A stretch of DNA of 64,000 nt, taken from positions 104,699,773 through 104,763,772 of the forward strand of contig NC_080423.1 in NCBI RefSeq assembly GCF_029873635.1. The letters are read 5' to 3'. Source of the DNA: Malania oleifera. Its lineage: Eukaryota; Streptophyta; Magnoliopsida; Santalales; Ximeniaceae. Of the stretch, positions 37,201 through 45,199 are shown piece by piece (the first letter of the stretch is position 1; every line of letters begins with the position of its first letter). The notes under the pieces are model-generated. The model worked only from the letters and a program-made list of their open reading frames with translations. It was not told where the DNA came from and made no database searches. The position numbers and the translations under genes were made by a program.

Positions 37201-39219
37201 TGGATGTGTATTTAGTGTGCTTGAATGTGAGAAAGTGCCTAATCTCCCATCCTGCCACAAGTTAGTGATCACTTCATGAGCTGTGTTTGTTACACTAAAA
37301 AATAGTGATGTCCATTATGTGAATTTAGATATTCAGTTCTCTTAGTCTTTTTAACTGAAGTTTCAATATTTTCTCCCCACCCCCTCTCTCATTTTATAGT
37401 TATCTTCTCACAAGTTAGTGATCACTTCATGAGCTGTGTTTGTTACACTAAAAAATAGTGATGTCCATGATGCCAATTTAGATATTCAGTTCTCTTAGTC
37501 TTTTTAACTTAAGTTTCAATATTTTCTCCCCACCCCCTCTCTCATTTTATAGTTATCTTCTCACAAGTTAGTGATCACTTCATGAGCTGTGTTTGTTACA
37601 CTAAAAAATAGTGATGTCCATGATGCCAATTTAGATATTCAGTTCTCTGTCTTTTTAACTTAAGTTTCAATATTTTCTCCCCACCCCCTCTCTCATTTTA
37701 TAGTTATCTTCTCACAAGTTAGCGATCACTTCATGAGCTGTGTTTGTTAAACTAAAAAATAGTGATGTCCATGATGTGAATTTATATATTCAGTTCTCTT
37801 AGTCTTTTAAACTGAAGTTTCAATATTTTCTCCCCCCCTCTCTCTCATTTTATAGTTATCTTCTCATAGGTGGTTGTAAAGTCAAAAAATGAAATTTTGC
37901 AATGTCTCGTTTAAGTTTTGAAATTTAAACCATGCATTTTACCATCAGTTTGAATGTAAATAACAAATTAATCAAGTTGATGGATTCCAAAATCTAAGAA
38001 TGGATTGCTCCCCACCCTCTTGTCTCTAGAACCTTTACCTGCATGTCGATGGTTGGGTGGGTGGGTGGGTGGGTGTATATGTTGTTTGATTAAATTCCAC
38101 ACTTTTGATTCTATGAATGTGTTCACATTAATTTTTTTTTGTGCAAACAATTTACCTACAATAACAATTGAACTATTGTACTGTAAATATTTTTAGGCTA
38201 ATGCACTCTATGAGGACATGATTGATCGGTTGAAAGCGAGCAGTATAGAGCAGCTTGCTCAGCAGCAAGTGGATGGTGTGATCCGCCGAAGTGAAGAAGG
38301 TGCTGAGTACTTCGTGGAATCAACTATTCCCACAGCTTGTGAGCACAAGATTACTGCCCATGAAGGTGGATGTGCTTCAATTTTGTTTGAGCACAACTCA
38401 GGCAAATTGATTAGTGGGGGACAGGACCGTACTATTAAAATGTGGGATACAAACACGGGTTCATTAAGCCGTACTCTTTATGGTTGTCTGGGCTCTGTTT
38501 TAGATCTCACTGTTACTCATGATAACAAATCAATCATTGCAGCTAGCAGCTCAAACAACTTGTACGTGTGGGACGTAAACTCTGGTCGGATTCGTCATAC
38601 TCTCACTGGCCACACTGATAAAGTCTGTGCTGTAGATGTGAGTAAGGTTTCAAATCGTCACATTGTGAGTGCAGCTTATGATCGCACAATAAAAGCTTGG
38701 GATTTACAGAAAGGTTACTGCATCAACACAATTATCTTTCCCAGCAACTGCAATGCTCTTTCCTTCAGTGCAGATGGGCAGACCATTTGCTCTGGTCACG
38801 TTGATGGGAATCTTCGGCTGTGGGATATCCAGACAGGAAAGTTACGAAGTGAAGTTGCTGCTCATTCGCTTGCCATTACTTCAATATCCCTGTCTAGAAA
38901 TGGAAATATAATATTGACAAGTGGGAGAGACAACTTGCACAATTTATTTGATATGCGATCTCTGGAAGTTTGTGGCACTTTAAGGGCAAATGGGAACAGA
39001 GTGGCATCTAATTGGAGTCGGTCTTGCATCAATGTGGATGACAACTATGTTGCTGCTGGATCTGCTGATGGATCTGTCCATATTTGGTCATTAAAGAAAG
39101 CTGGTATAGTTTCCACTCTACGTGAACATACTGCTTCTGTCCTGTGTTGTTCATGGAGTGGTCTTGGGAAACCTCTAGCTTCCTCCGATAAGAATGGAGT
39201 TATTTGTCTATGGGCATAA
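19214..39219 (+). CDS. ATG16: Autophagy-related protein 16 (WD40), five exons
   Basis: ATG16 joins the ATG12-ATG5 conjugate and directs ATG8 lipidation to the forming autophagosome membrane. Coding exons: 19214-19215, 19429-19555, 31613-31794, 31880-32075, 38197-39219. They total 509 codons plus stop, the length I recall for Arabidopsis ATG16. Residues 1-43 hold the N-terminal ATG5-binding-like helix (HALKALRKRHLLEEGAH), about 44-185 a coiled coil (EWKEKAESLEVELQQ to DRWMLQKMKDAER), and about 215-509 a seven-bladed WD40 propeller (repeats ending KMWD, YVWD, KAWD, RLWD, HIWS, CLWA). All junctions are GT-AG and keep frame. The ATG is read as AT|G across intron 1, giving MSQDDLAREA, close to other plant ATG16 starts. 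No breaks are seen. Confidence 0.93.
19429..19555 (+). CDS. ATG16: ATG16 exon 2 (N-terminal region)
   Basis: The acceptor is tctgtcag and the exon ends cacag before gttcat. It encodes SQDDLAREAIRHALKALRKR and the LLEEGAHGPAFIALSRPLVSQ region that in other ATG16 proteins contacts ATG5. The first base completes the initiator ATG begun in exon 1. Confidence 0.88.
19791..22209 (-). mobile_element. Short non-autonomous LTR element with a third, inverted LTR
   Basis: Three related LTR copies are present. A is 19791-20318 (minus sense), B is 21196-21694 (minus sense) and C is 21695-22209 (plus sense). A and B bracket about 880 bp without recognisable genes. Next to B, on the minus strand, is TTGGGGCCGTTTGTGGGAAC, a primer-site-like sequence common in gypsy-type elements. 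C is joined head-to-head to B, and both lack a short piece of the LTR edge at the junction. The outer ends of A and C are TGTTGCTGCC and GGCAACAACA, flanked by a perfect 5 bp duplication AGTAT (19786-19790 and 22210-22214). The whole palindromic block therefore looks like one insertion. It is a LARD/TRIM-like fossil. Confidence 0.75.
20575..20960 (+). repeat. 100 bp tandem repeat inside the short LTR element
   Basis: The marker 'gg(a/g)ccattacg' recurs at 20653, 20753, 20853 and (as gggccattgt) 20953, an exact 100 bp period. Each unit contains two or three copies of the shorter motif 'catgagctgtgctcat', giving a nested periodicity. Confidence 0.88.
22215..23929. other. ATG16 intron 2 sequence with no recognised element
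   Basis: The segment is AT-rich with an A-run at about 22916-22931. No gene, splice signal or repeat is recognised. Confidence 0.4.
24032..26243 (-). mobile_element. Tandem array of a TRIM/SMART-like mini LTR retrotransposon
   Basis: Seven LTR copies of about 72 bp (24032-24104, 24239-24293, 24451-24522, 24686-24757, 24906-24978, 25934-26005, 26172-26243) alternate with six internal segments of about 134-166 bp. On the minus strand each LTR runs TGTTAAAGCTTG to AATCTAACA. It is followed at once by a TGGTATCAGAGC-like site (tRNA-Met primer site) and preceded by a purine run such as GCGGGGGAG. No coding capacity exists. The array interrupts the RT of an L1 LINE, and its fifth internal segment carries an 800 bp insertion. 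Adjacent copies share one LTR, which fits unequal recombination between LTRs. Confidence 0.85.
25105..25905. mobile_element. 800 bp insertion in the TRIM array, hAT-MITE-like edge
   Basis: The TRIM internal sequence breaks at 25104 and resumes at 25906. The hexamer aaccct is present at both edges (25099-25104 and 25900-25905). The right end reads inward, on the minus strand, as 'agggttgcaaacgaacc', a terminus style common in plant hAT-type MITEs. Both ends contain many gagct/agctc stretches. A 'tcccacattgg' block occurs at 25555. No transposase is seen. Confidence 0.5.
28331..29200. other. ATG16 intron 2 sequence with no recognised element
   Basis: The segment is AT-rich. A local near-duplicate, 'atggatctagt(t/g)ga(t/c)(a/c)actacaagg', occurs at about 28757 and 28802. 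Nothing coding is recognised. Confidence 0.35.
29203..29535 (-). other. Two antisense exon-like segments of an unknown gene
   Basis: On the minus strand, about 29527-29465 is preceded by an acceptor-like ccaccacag, encodes IVHAADLTGREIERALLEAA and ends at a gtaagtg donor. The segment 29258-29204 follows an acceptor ggtttgcag, encodes NGSDTVCHGVDTLNTEAR and ends before gtaata. The two join in frame. I do not recognise the protein. It could be a captured gene fragment or part of a real gene lying antisense in the ATG16 intron. A third possible exon ('WYAQKDLNELEN', near 29740) lacks a good donor. Confidence 0.3.
29536..31612. other. ATG16 intron 2, distal part
   Basis: No gene or repeat is recognised. 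The segment is AT-rich with an A-run at about 31240-31255. The last bases form the acceptor of ATG16 exon 3. Confidence 0.4.
31613..31794 (+). CDS. ATG16: ATG16 exon 3 (coiled coil)
   Basis: The exon encodes GSEWKEKAESLEVELQQCYK through LTQMR. It is rich in Glu, Lys, Gln and Leu with heptad spacing typical of the ATG16 dimerising coiled coil. It ends with a split Arg codon (AG|G). Confidence 0.9.
31880..32075 (+). CDS. ATG16: ATG16 exon 4 (coiled coil)
   Basis: The acceptor is atcctgcag. The exon continues the coiled coil (DECSQLKEMLDEKIKALELV ... ENKMLVDRWMLQKMKDAER) and ends MNE before gtatta. The motif ENKMLVDRWMLQKM is strongly conserved in plant ATG16. Confidence 0.92.
32495..32675 (+). 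repeat. Imperfect direct repeat with ATT-rich microsatellite
   Basis: The block 'acagttcctatgaatgact' followed by 'attaggatttcttttgaagg' (about 32499-32562) recurs as 'gcagttctgatgaatgact' followed by the same 'attaggatttcttttgaagg' (about 32607-32671). The copies are separated by an (ATT)n run. Each copy is preceded by a pyrimidine/AT stretch and an AG, like an intron acceptor. Confidence 0.75.
32735..34840 (-). mobile_element. RTE-type LINE, antisense, degraded
   Basis: On the minus strand the C-terminal block (33256-32882) reads KLKGKSYKTAIRPAMLYRSK ... RWFGHLQRRLHNAPMKKIE, a hallmark of plant RTE LINEs. The N-terminal RT linker (34213-33974) reads KEARKDAKKTVSKAKHRSF and DIFKLAKAKKRKSKDL. 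The 3' end has the typical 'cctcacctagtgggactt' and a (GTT)n tail near 32740-32760. Sequence between these blocks matches the RT core in several frames, so it is dead. The 5' part beyond about 34840 is missing. Confidence 0.82.
34960..37185 (+). mobile_element. L1-type LINE (RT and zf-RVT), 5'-truncated
   Basis: The plus strand gives 'VDGVLFVEERDVRRGICSFY' (about 35000), 'EEDIVLALKSCNRDKAP' (35166), an RT core with 'GLRPGDPLSPFLFILVMEVL' and a downstream FADGT in place of the usual FADDT (35617-35985), the 'QKGGLGLRSLLTFNKALLGK' block (36010), and a zf-RVT region ('FTVKSYYDLLCC', 36520). It ends in an A-rich tail at about 37159-37185. Frameshifts and stops occur throughout. Confidence 0.82.
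37259..37868 (+). repeat. Tandem repeat, four copies of about 152 bp, in ATG16 intron 4
   Basis: The motif 'gttag(t/c)gatcacttcatg' starts at 37261, 37413, 37567 and 37718. Each unit also contains 'aaaaaatagtgatgtccat' and a pyrimidine-rich 'tctccccaccccctctctc' followed by 'attttatag'. The copies are over 90% alike by eye. The array ends about 330 bp before exon 5. Confidence 0.92.
38197..39219 (+). CDS. ATG16: ATG16 exon 5 (linker and WD40 propeller)
   Basis: A single 1,023 bp exon encodes the last 340 residues, from ANALYEDMIDRLKASSIEQL to the stop TAA. The WD repeats are recognised by GH/D...WD endings: GGQDRTIKMWD, SSNNLYVWD, AAYDRTIKAWD, GHVDGNLRLWD, SGRDNLHNLFD, GSADGSVHIWS, SDKNGVICLWA. 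The frame is open throughout. Confidence 0.95.
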   Translation, partial: ANALYEDMIDRLKASSIEQLAQQQVDGVIRRSEEGAEYFVESTIPTACEHKITAHEGGCASILFEHNSGKLISGGQDRTIKMWDTNTGSLSRTLYGCLGSVLDLTVTHDNKSIIAASSSNNLYVWDVNSGRIRHTLTGHTDKVCAVDVSKVSNRHIVSAAYDRTIKAWDLQKGYCINTIIFPSNCNALSFSADGQTICSGHVDGNLRLWDIQTGKLRSEVAAHSLAITSISLSRNGNIILTSGRDNLHNLFDMRSLEVCGTLRANGNRVASNWSRSCINVDDNYVAAGSADGSVHIWSLKKAGIVSTLREHTASVLCCSWSGLGKPLASSDKNGVICLWA

Positions 39220-39700
39220 CAATGCCAAGTCTTCAAGTATAATAAACATTTCTTTTACAGCATTAGGGATCAGGCGGTGACGGGGAATTATATTTACTTG
39301 AACACAGGGAAGCGTTTCAAGTTGCTGCCCTGCTGCTTGCTTCACTTCGAAGTAATGCTGTGTTTAGGAACAGATGTATATGGGGCTTCAGGATGTTAGC
39401 TTGGACCATTGCCAGTCATCTGCTGTGTACAAGGGATGGAAGTTGGAAGCAAAGTCAGTTATGGCTGTATATAGGCTACATAGAGTATGAATGTAAATGT
39501 TTCACGATATATGCCGAGTATTAAGGGGAATTAGATTAGGCTTTGATTGGTGGAAAAAAATTATAATTTATAGATATTTACTACTTGAAGGGTTATTGCT
39601 TTTTGAAGAATGAATGAAATATTTGTTATATTGTCCGAGTTCAACACTGATAGACTTGGTTGTTGAGAGGTTCTCGTAATAAAGCAGTATGGTGAATATA
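39220..39700 (+). other. ATG16: ATG16 3' UTR (approximate)
   Basis: Non-coding sequence follows the stop, with AATAAA signals at 39241 and 39679. The second is the more likely polyadenylation signal because of its distance from the stop; this is inference. Confidence 0.5.
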
Positions 39701-39929
39701 CATTTAACTGGTAAATTTATTTCTTGTATTGTGTGCATTGCTGATGTTTGTCAATGTGCCCCTGTGAATGCTCAAACATTTAATTGGTGAGGTTTTATTT
39801 TTTGGTTTTTGGTTCATTTCCATGAAAGATAATGTGCTCATTTTTGTGATAAATGAGTAAATGGGGGGCTTCTCTTTGGCAGGACTTCAAAAAAGGAACT
39901 TACGAGAAAGTTCTTTAATGAAAGTAGGA

Positions 39930-41485
39930 GTGTAGTAGAATCTAAATTATAAATACAAAAAAAACTTTTAAAGTGTTGAGTAGGAATGAAATAGGATATA
40001 CAAAAATGTAACTCTAGTCATGTAAAGAGGAATGTTGAAGATAATATTAGACTTGATAATTAAGAAATTAATATTATTAGTAGATTTTGGTATTTTGGAA
40101 TTATTATGCAAGCAAAAGGAGAAATTAAAAAAGGATATGATACGTAGTGTTAAAATAGTAATGCATCAAGCGTGCTAATGTGATCGTAGAATGCCCTTAA
40201 AATTAAAATGAAAATTTTGTAGGATGATGATAAGATCAACTATACTCTACAAATCAAAATGTTGAGCAACTAAGTAACCACATATCCAGAAAAGAAAAAT
40301 CGCCGACATGTGAAAGTTAGGATGCATAAGTGTATAATATTAAAGGTTAAATTAAGGAATGAATCACTTGTAATAGGGCATATTATCAGTAGAAGATAAG
40401 ATAAGGAAGGAGCATCTAGATGGTTTGGACATTTGAAATGCAAGTCAAGCAACGCACCAATGAGAAATAGTGAGTTTGTTATCGTTACTGTAATAGAAGC
40501 GATAGGGGTAGACCTAAAATAATATGGACTAAAGTAGTGAGAAAGGATTTAGTAGTTCCCAAGTTAGTCAAGGAAAATGCCTGATGCGAACCTCAAACGA
40601 CACGCATTGAGACCCAGCAAACAATATTGGAATGCTTGTCCAAGAAAGCTAAAATTCATATTTTTGGATAGATATGAATGGTAGACCTCGACCCGTTGTT
40701 TACGACAAACAAGAACTTTGGTATATACGACCTCAACCCGTTGTTTGGTGCGAAACACGAACCTTAGTATAAGGAAGACGCCACAAATGGTGGTGGAAAG
40801 CCGTTTGATAAGTCGCTGGTGAACGTCACGGGAAATCCCGATAAGTTCGAAAAGTTCTTCAAAAGAACCAAGAAGAAACAAAGCCTCAAAGCCTCACATT
40901 TTTATTCCATTCTCTTCAATCTTACAATGGTGAGATATATAGAGCTAGTATGGAAGACAAGGACATTAAACACTTAACAATTCCCACACAAACATGAGAG
41001 ACAAGAACATTAAATACTTAACAATTCCCATATAAACATGGGAGACAAGGACATTAAATATACCAACTTACTAGACACATTAATGACTCTCACAACTTAC
41101 TAAAATCCTATGCAAGCTAAGTTGCTTTGCAATACATAATTAAGTCAAATCCCATATTTGAATTAGCACACAATTATTAATAAGAAGATTAAAGCCATTA
41201 AGTAGGATTAGCTCCATCACAAACTTGAATTAAGTTTAGTAAGTCTTCATCTTTCTTTGGGCCATGCTTCGAGTGCCCCATTTTTTAATAAGCCCAAATA
41301 TCTTGAATCGGCCCGTGACGTATTTCTTTGATCTTTTTGGATCCCGCTCTGATAATAGGCCCAATTGAAACATGTAATGGATCCTTCCATGGTACTTATT
41401 GATTCTCATCAATGCCCTTGATCATGTTTATTGGCAAAAAATGATTCATGTAACCAACCTCACCTAATAGGACTTAAGGCTTGCT
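39930..41485 (+). mobile_element. RTE-type LINE fragment split by a solo LTR
   Basis: The pieces 'NVEDNIRLDN' (40030), 'MQAKGEIKKDMIRSV' (40110), 'MPLKLK' (40195) and 'RWFGHLKCKSSNAPM' (about 40420, across frames) follow the RTE C-terminal order. The 3' end resumes after the solo LTR with 'aaccaacctcacctaatagg' and 'acttaaggcttg' (41455-41485), the usual plant RTE terminus. Many stops and frameshifts make it an old remnant. Confidence 0.65.
40582..41411 (-). mobile_element. Solo LTR with perfect 5 bp target duplication
   Basis: The block begins TGATGCGAACCTC and ends GATTCTCATCA. It is flanked by ATGCC at 40577-40581 and 41412-41416. On the minus strand a 'ctctatata' TATA-like site and a GGAATAAAAA signal are in the order expected of an LTR, so it is read as minus. 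It has no coding or primer site and is inserted in the RTE remnant. A ~50 bp unit ('ggagacaaggacattaaa') repeats about three times at 40950-41060. The family is not assigned. Confidence 0.72.
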
Positions 41486-42070
41486 GTATTTAATGCAAGT
41501 ATCTCTTCTTTCATTCTATCCCTTTTGATCAAGCCTCAACAATGCAGAAACCACTTGATCTCCCTCTCTCTTTACTCCCTTTTATGTTTGGTTTAGTGAT
41601 AGAAATTCAACTAAACCTGGTTGAGTAGTGAAAGGGGTCAAAAGCCCTTGCTACGAGTGACTAAATCCATCAAAGAGTCGTAAATTTAATGCGAATGTAT
41701 TTTAATTTTTTATTTGATGTGATACATCCTTAGTCATCTATGACTTAGACCAATTTATCTCCATTTTTCCAATATATATTAGGAAACTTTTCATTACTAT
41801 TAAGAATACATGACTTTGATCATGTACCTATCACCTATTCATGAATTAGAATGTATTTAATTCTCAATTATATATATACTTATTAAAATCCAACAATACT
41901 ATGATTGTTGCAAATCAACAAAAGGCATGGAATTGAAGCATGTATCTACATACATTCTTGGAATGGAGGATTTTTAGTAACATCTGAATTCAATTAAGGT
42001 AATAATATCTTTTGATAAGCTCCTTGTACCTTGGATGTGTGATTCAATTCAGGAGTTTAATTTGGTGAAC
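41486..42070. other. Intergenic, no feature recognised
   Basis: The segment is AT-rich. Nothing coding or repetitive is recognised. Confidence 0.35.
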
Positions 42071-42074
42071 ATTG

Positions 42075-43058
42075 TACCCTAAATCTTTAACAATATTTAT
42101 AAGTATGAAGATCCACAGGGTTTTGACTTTACTAAAAATATTTAAGAAAATTTCAAGATTAAAGATCAATATGTCCAAGACTAGATTTACAGATGTTAAT
42201 TTGAGTAAGGGCATTTTAGAGGCTTTTGCTAATATAGTTGGATTGCCCTTTAACTTATGTCCTTTAGGTGGCAATCCTAATTCATCTTCTTTTTGAGAAC
42301 CATGGTGGAGAAAGCGGGTAGAAGGTTGGAAGATTAGTGGTTGTTAACTTAGAAAGAATTATGAGGGATTTTTTAGAAAAGAGATCATTTAGTTTGTCAA
42401 AAGAAGGTGAAAAGACCTAAATTTGAGGGGTTTGGATCTTGGGAACTTGGAATCTGGAAACATCTCCTTTGTTGGTAAATGACTTTGGAAGTTTTCTTTG
42501 GAGGTTGACTCTTATGGCACATGGTTATTAACAGTAGGTGTGGATTGCATCGACATGGTGTAGGTGTGGTGGTATTGTTTCTTATGTTAGCCTTGAAAAT
42601 TCATTTCTCAGGTAACCTAGTTGGTTTTTTTCTTTTTCTTTTTCTTCTTCTTCTTACTTGCTATCGTGTAGGAATTGAGAATCATATATTATTCGCTTCT
42701 AAGAAAATATTTGGGTACGTTAAGGTATTTTTGGAATCGTTGTTCCTTAGTCTCTCTTGATTGTCCCCGTTGCATAATGCACTAACTAATGCTTTCTATT
42801 CTTTTGAGGGGGATCTCTTTCTTGGCATTTTCATTTTTAAAAGAAATGTTGTTTTCAAATCTTCACGAGGCTTGGAAATGGACTTTGTCATAATTATTTT
42901 TTTACTTTTGACTTCCTTGCTTGTTTTTTGCATTTTTTTATGTGTTAGGGATTTTTTATCCTCCTTTCCATATAATCCCTTTTTTTCTCTATAAATTGAT
43001 GAATTTTCTTTTTCTATCAAAACAAGTATCATCTCTTATATTAAAAAAAATATATACA
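42075..43058 (+). mobile_element. L1-type LINE 3' fragment
   Basis: Recognisable blocks are 'LKINMSKTRFTDVNLSKG' and 'LEAFANIVGLPF' (42145-42250), 'PLGGNPNSSSF' (42262), 'LDLGNLESGNISFVGK' (42435) and 'LWKFSLEVDSYGTW' (42480). They occur in the order of the region after the RT core in plant L1 LINEs. The 3' end has TTTCTTTTTCTATC and an A-run near 43043-43050. Stops and frameshifts are present. Confidence 0.7.
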
Positions 43059-44684
43059 TAATCAAATAATCAACAATTGCTATTGTTGCAAAAATGTTGG
43101 CCTGTCACTACAATATCAACAAAAAACACCTCTTTCTTACAACATTGTTGTCATTCTCCTGCCACAACCATCACTAAAATGTTGATGAACATATAAATCC
43201 GTGAGCATTCTCTTGGACATTTCTACAACCACCTTCTTAGCAATACAAACTCTGCTCGTCTCTACATAAGCTACCAACATTATATTCCAACTTAATAGAC
43301 AATATTGGCACAAAACTATCAACATTGTACTACAAACATTTATTGGGGGCATTTGAACAAATTAATCCAGAGTTTGTTTATCTGAGCGAGACAATGGATC
43401 TAGAAGGATATGATAGAGGGGAGCGGGGTATCGATAAGGTAGCTACATGGGAAGTCCAAGAGCTTGACGTCAGTGAGGAAGCAATGGTGATTCAGGATAG
43501 ACTTGTCAAATCAGATCGAATTGAATAACTTATGATGAATTAGATAAATTATTGAGTAAAAAAATTACAATTCATATGCGACTCATTTAAGTGACGAATT
43601 TATGGCATAAGTATGTTTTGCTGCCAAATATATTGGCCTAATCCCAAAAGCCCAACAACATTATGTGGGCTCTTGTTAGGCCAATGGCCCAATAAACCTA
43701 GGTCAAAATTTGCTCTCGTTGTGACTGATTGTTAACCACAACAAGCTAGAGTAATTATTTTGATATCTTAATTAATTTTTGTATGATTTGGGAATCTGAA
43801 ACTAATGAGGAAAGAACTATTGGCATTTTTTTTTTTCTGTTGTGGGATTGCTAGGTAAGAGCTATTGGCCTTGCAATACCATAAAAGTTGTCATTTGCAA
43901 AAACTTCTTCCATCTTTTGTTCTTCCTTCTATGGTAAAGAGTAACCCTGATTCACCAATGCACTCCATATGTCTTCCCCACAAAGCAAGGAAGTTTTTGG
44001 GATTTTGGAATGGCATATTATATGCCATTCAAATTAACTCATTGATTAGGTGGGAGCAGAGAGACAAACACTCAAAATTACAATCAAATTAAATGTTCAA
44101 AATTCATTGAAAAATTGGACCAATATTGCTTTTGGCTAACCCTTATTTTAATTTCTTACTGTTAACCAAATCCAACAATAAAGTTTTAGAAAGTTATAAT
44201 TTTCATGGTATTTTTAAGATATATAATATGTATATTCAAAATATTTATAATATAACAATTTGGCTCAGTTCAATTACAAAATGTTGATCAATTATTACTC
44301 AAATTTAGAAAAGTGATCAGCTAAAAAGCTCTTCACACATTATTTTGAACTAGGAAGTTTTGAAATTTTCACATTGAGGCTATATATATATATATATATA
44401 TATGTTTATCACCAAGGATTAAAACTTGAAATCATAAAACAGTTTCATTAAAAATATAGTATAGATTTTGCAAAGACTTCGCGCACACATTAGTAAATCA
44501 CATAAATGGTTATTTTTCTTTTGATTCGCTATATGTCTACACATAATCTTATGACATGTATCACAACATGAAAATTGTTAAACTAAAACTAAATCATTTA
44601 ACTCAAAATTTAAAAATTAGAACCCAAACTGAAATAAACAAAAATAGTTCACCGATTTTTTGACCATCCATCATATAAATAATG
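43059..44684. other. Intergenic, possible CACTA-like terminus
   Basis: At 43106 the sequence CACTACAATATC resembles a CACTA transposon end. It is followed by several 'caacatt'/'aatgttg' motifs in both orientations (43090-43340) that could be subterminal repeats. No opposite end is found. The rest (43350-44684) shows no recognised gene and contains (AT)n at 44382-44402. Confidence 0.25.
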
Positions 44685-45191
44685 GCAGGGGTGACCAAAC
44701 GGAATGAAGGGTCAGATTTGGACGGGACAAAAAAGGGTGGAAGTTAAACGGGTGGGTTTGAGTTGACCCGTTTATTAACGGGTGACTAATCTATAAACTC
44801 AAACCTACTTATTTAATGAAGCGGTAATAAACTAATACCTATTAAGCACCGATGTAAAAATATAATTTATTTATTTTAATCTTTCTTTAATATTTCATTA
44901 AAATTGGCTTAATTTTTCTTATAAAAAACAACAACATTTAAAAAAAAAAAAAAAAAACAGCCTAAAAGTGGATGGCCCAAAGGCCAAAAAGCCTGAAAGT
45001 AAAAAAAGAAAAAGAAAAGAAAATATAGACAAATCACCCAATGGGTAATCGATCCAAATCTGTCTAACTCATTTTTTAAACGGGTCAGGTTTGAGTTGAC
45101 CCATTAATAAACCAATCTTCTCCTTCCAAATGAACCCGCTCTAAACAGGCGAGTGACGGATCACCCGTTCAAAATCCCGTTTGCCACCCTT
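44685..45191. mobile_element. hAT-type MITE with 8 bp target duplication
   Basis: The left end 'gcaggggtgaccaaacgg' is roughly the inverse of the right end 'cccgtttgccaccctt'. The flanks AAATAATG (44677-44684) and AAATAACG (45192-45199) match at seven of eight positions, the size expected for hAT elements. The interior is AT-rich with 'gggtttgagttgacccgttt' near both ends and no coding. The terminal style and the internal 'acccgtttatt' blocks match a widespread plant hAT-MITE group. Confidence 0.78.
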
Positions 45192-45199
45192 AAATAACG

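Larger units (their letters stand above)
32076..38196 (+). other. ATG16 intron 4, 6.1 kb, LINE-rich
   Basis: The intron contains a local duplication with ATT-rich runs (32495-32670), an antisense RTE LINE (about 32735-34840), a sense L1 LINE (about 34960-37185), and a 152 bp tandem repeat (37259-37868). It ends with the acceptor tatttttag before exon 5. Confidence 0.85.
19085..39700 (+). other. ATG16: ATG16 transcription unit (approximate)
   Basis: The estimated transcribed span runs from the 5' leader just upstream of the split start codon to polyadenylation signals AATAAA at 39241 and 39679. The exact transcript ends cannot be read from DNA. Introns: 19216-19428 (213 bp), 19556-31612 (12,057 bp), 31795-31879 (85 bp), 32076-38196 (6,121 bp). 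Confidence 0.7.

Noticed and set aside
37259-37868. Repeat array as a CRISPR or satellite centromere block
   Set aside because: Only four copies, no spacers, inside an intron; it is a local minisatellite.
43325-43528. 67-codon acidic open frame (LSETMDLEGYDRGERG)
   Set aside because: Reasonable composition but no splice context, no homologue recognised and in a repeat-rich spacer. It could be an exon remnant, but that cannot be supported.
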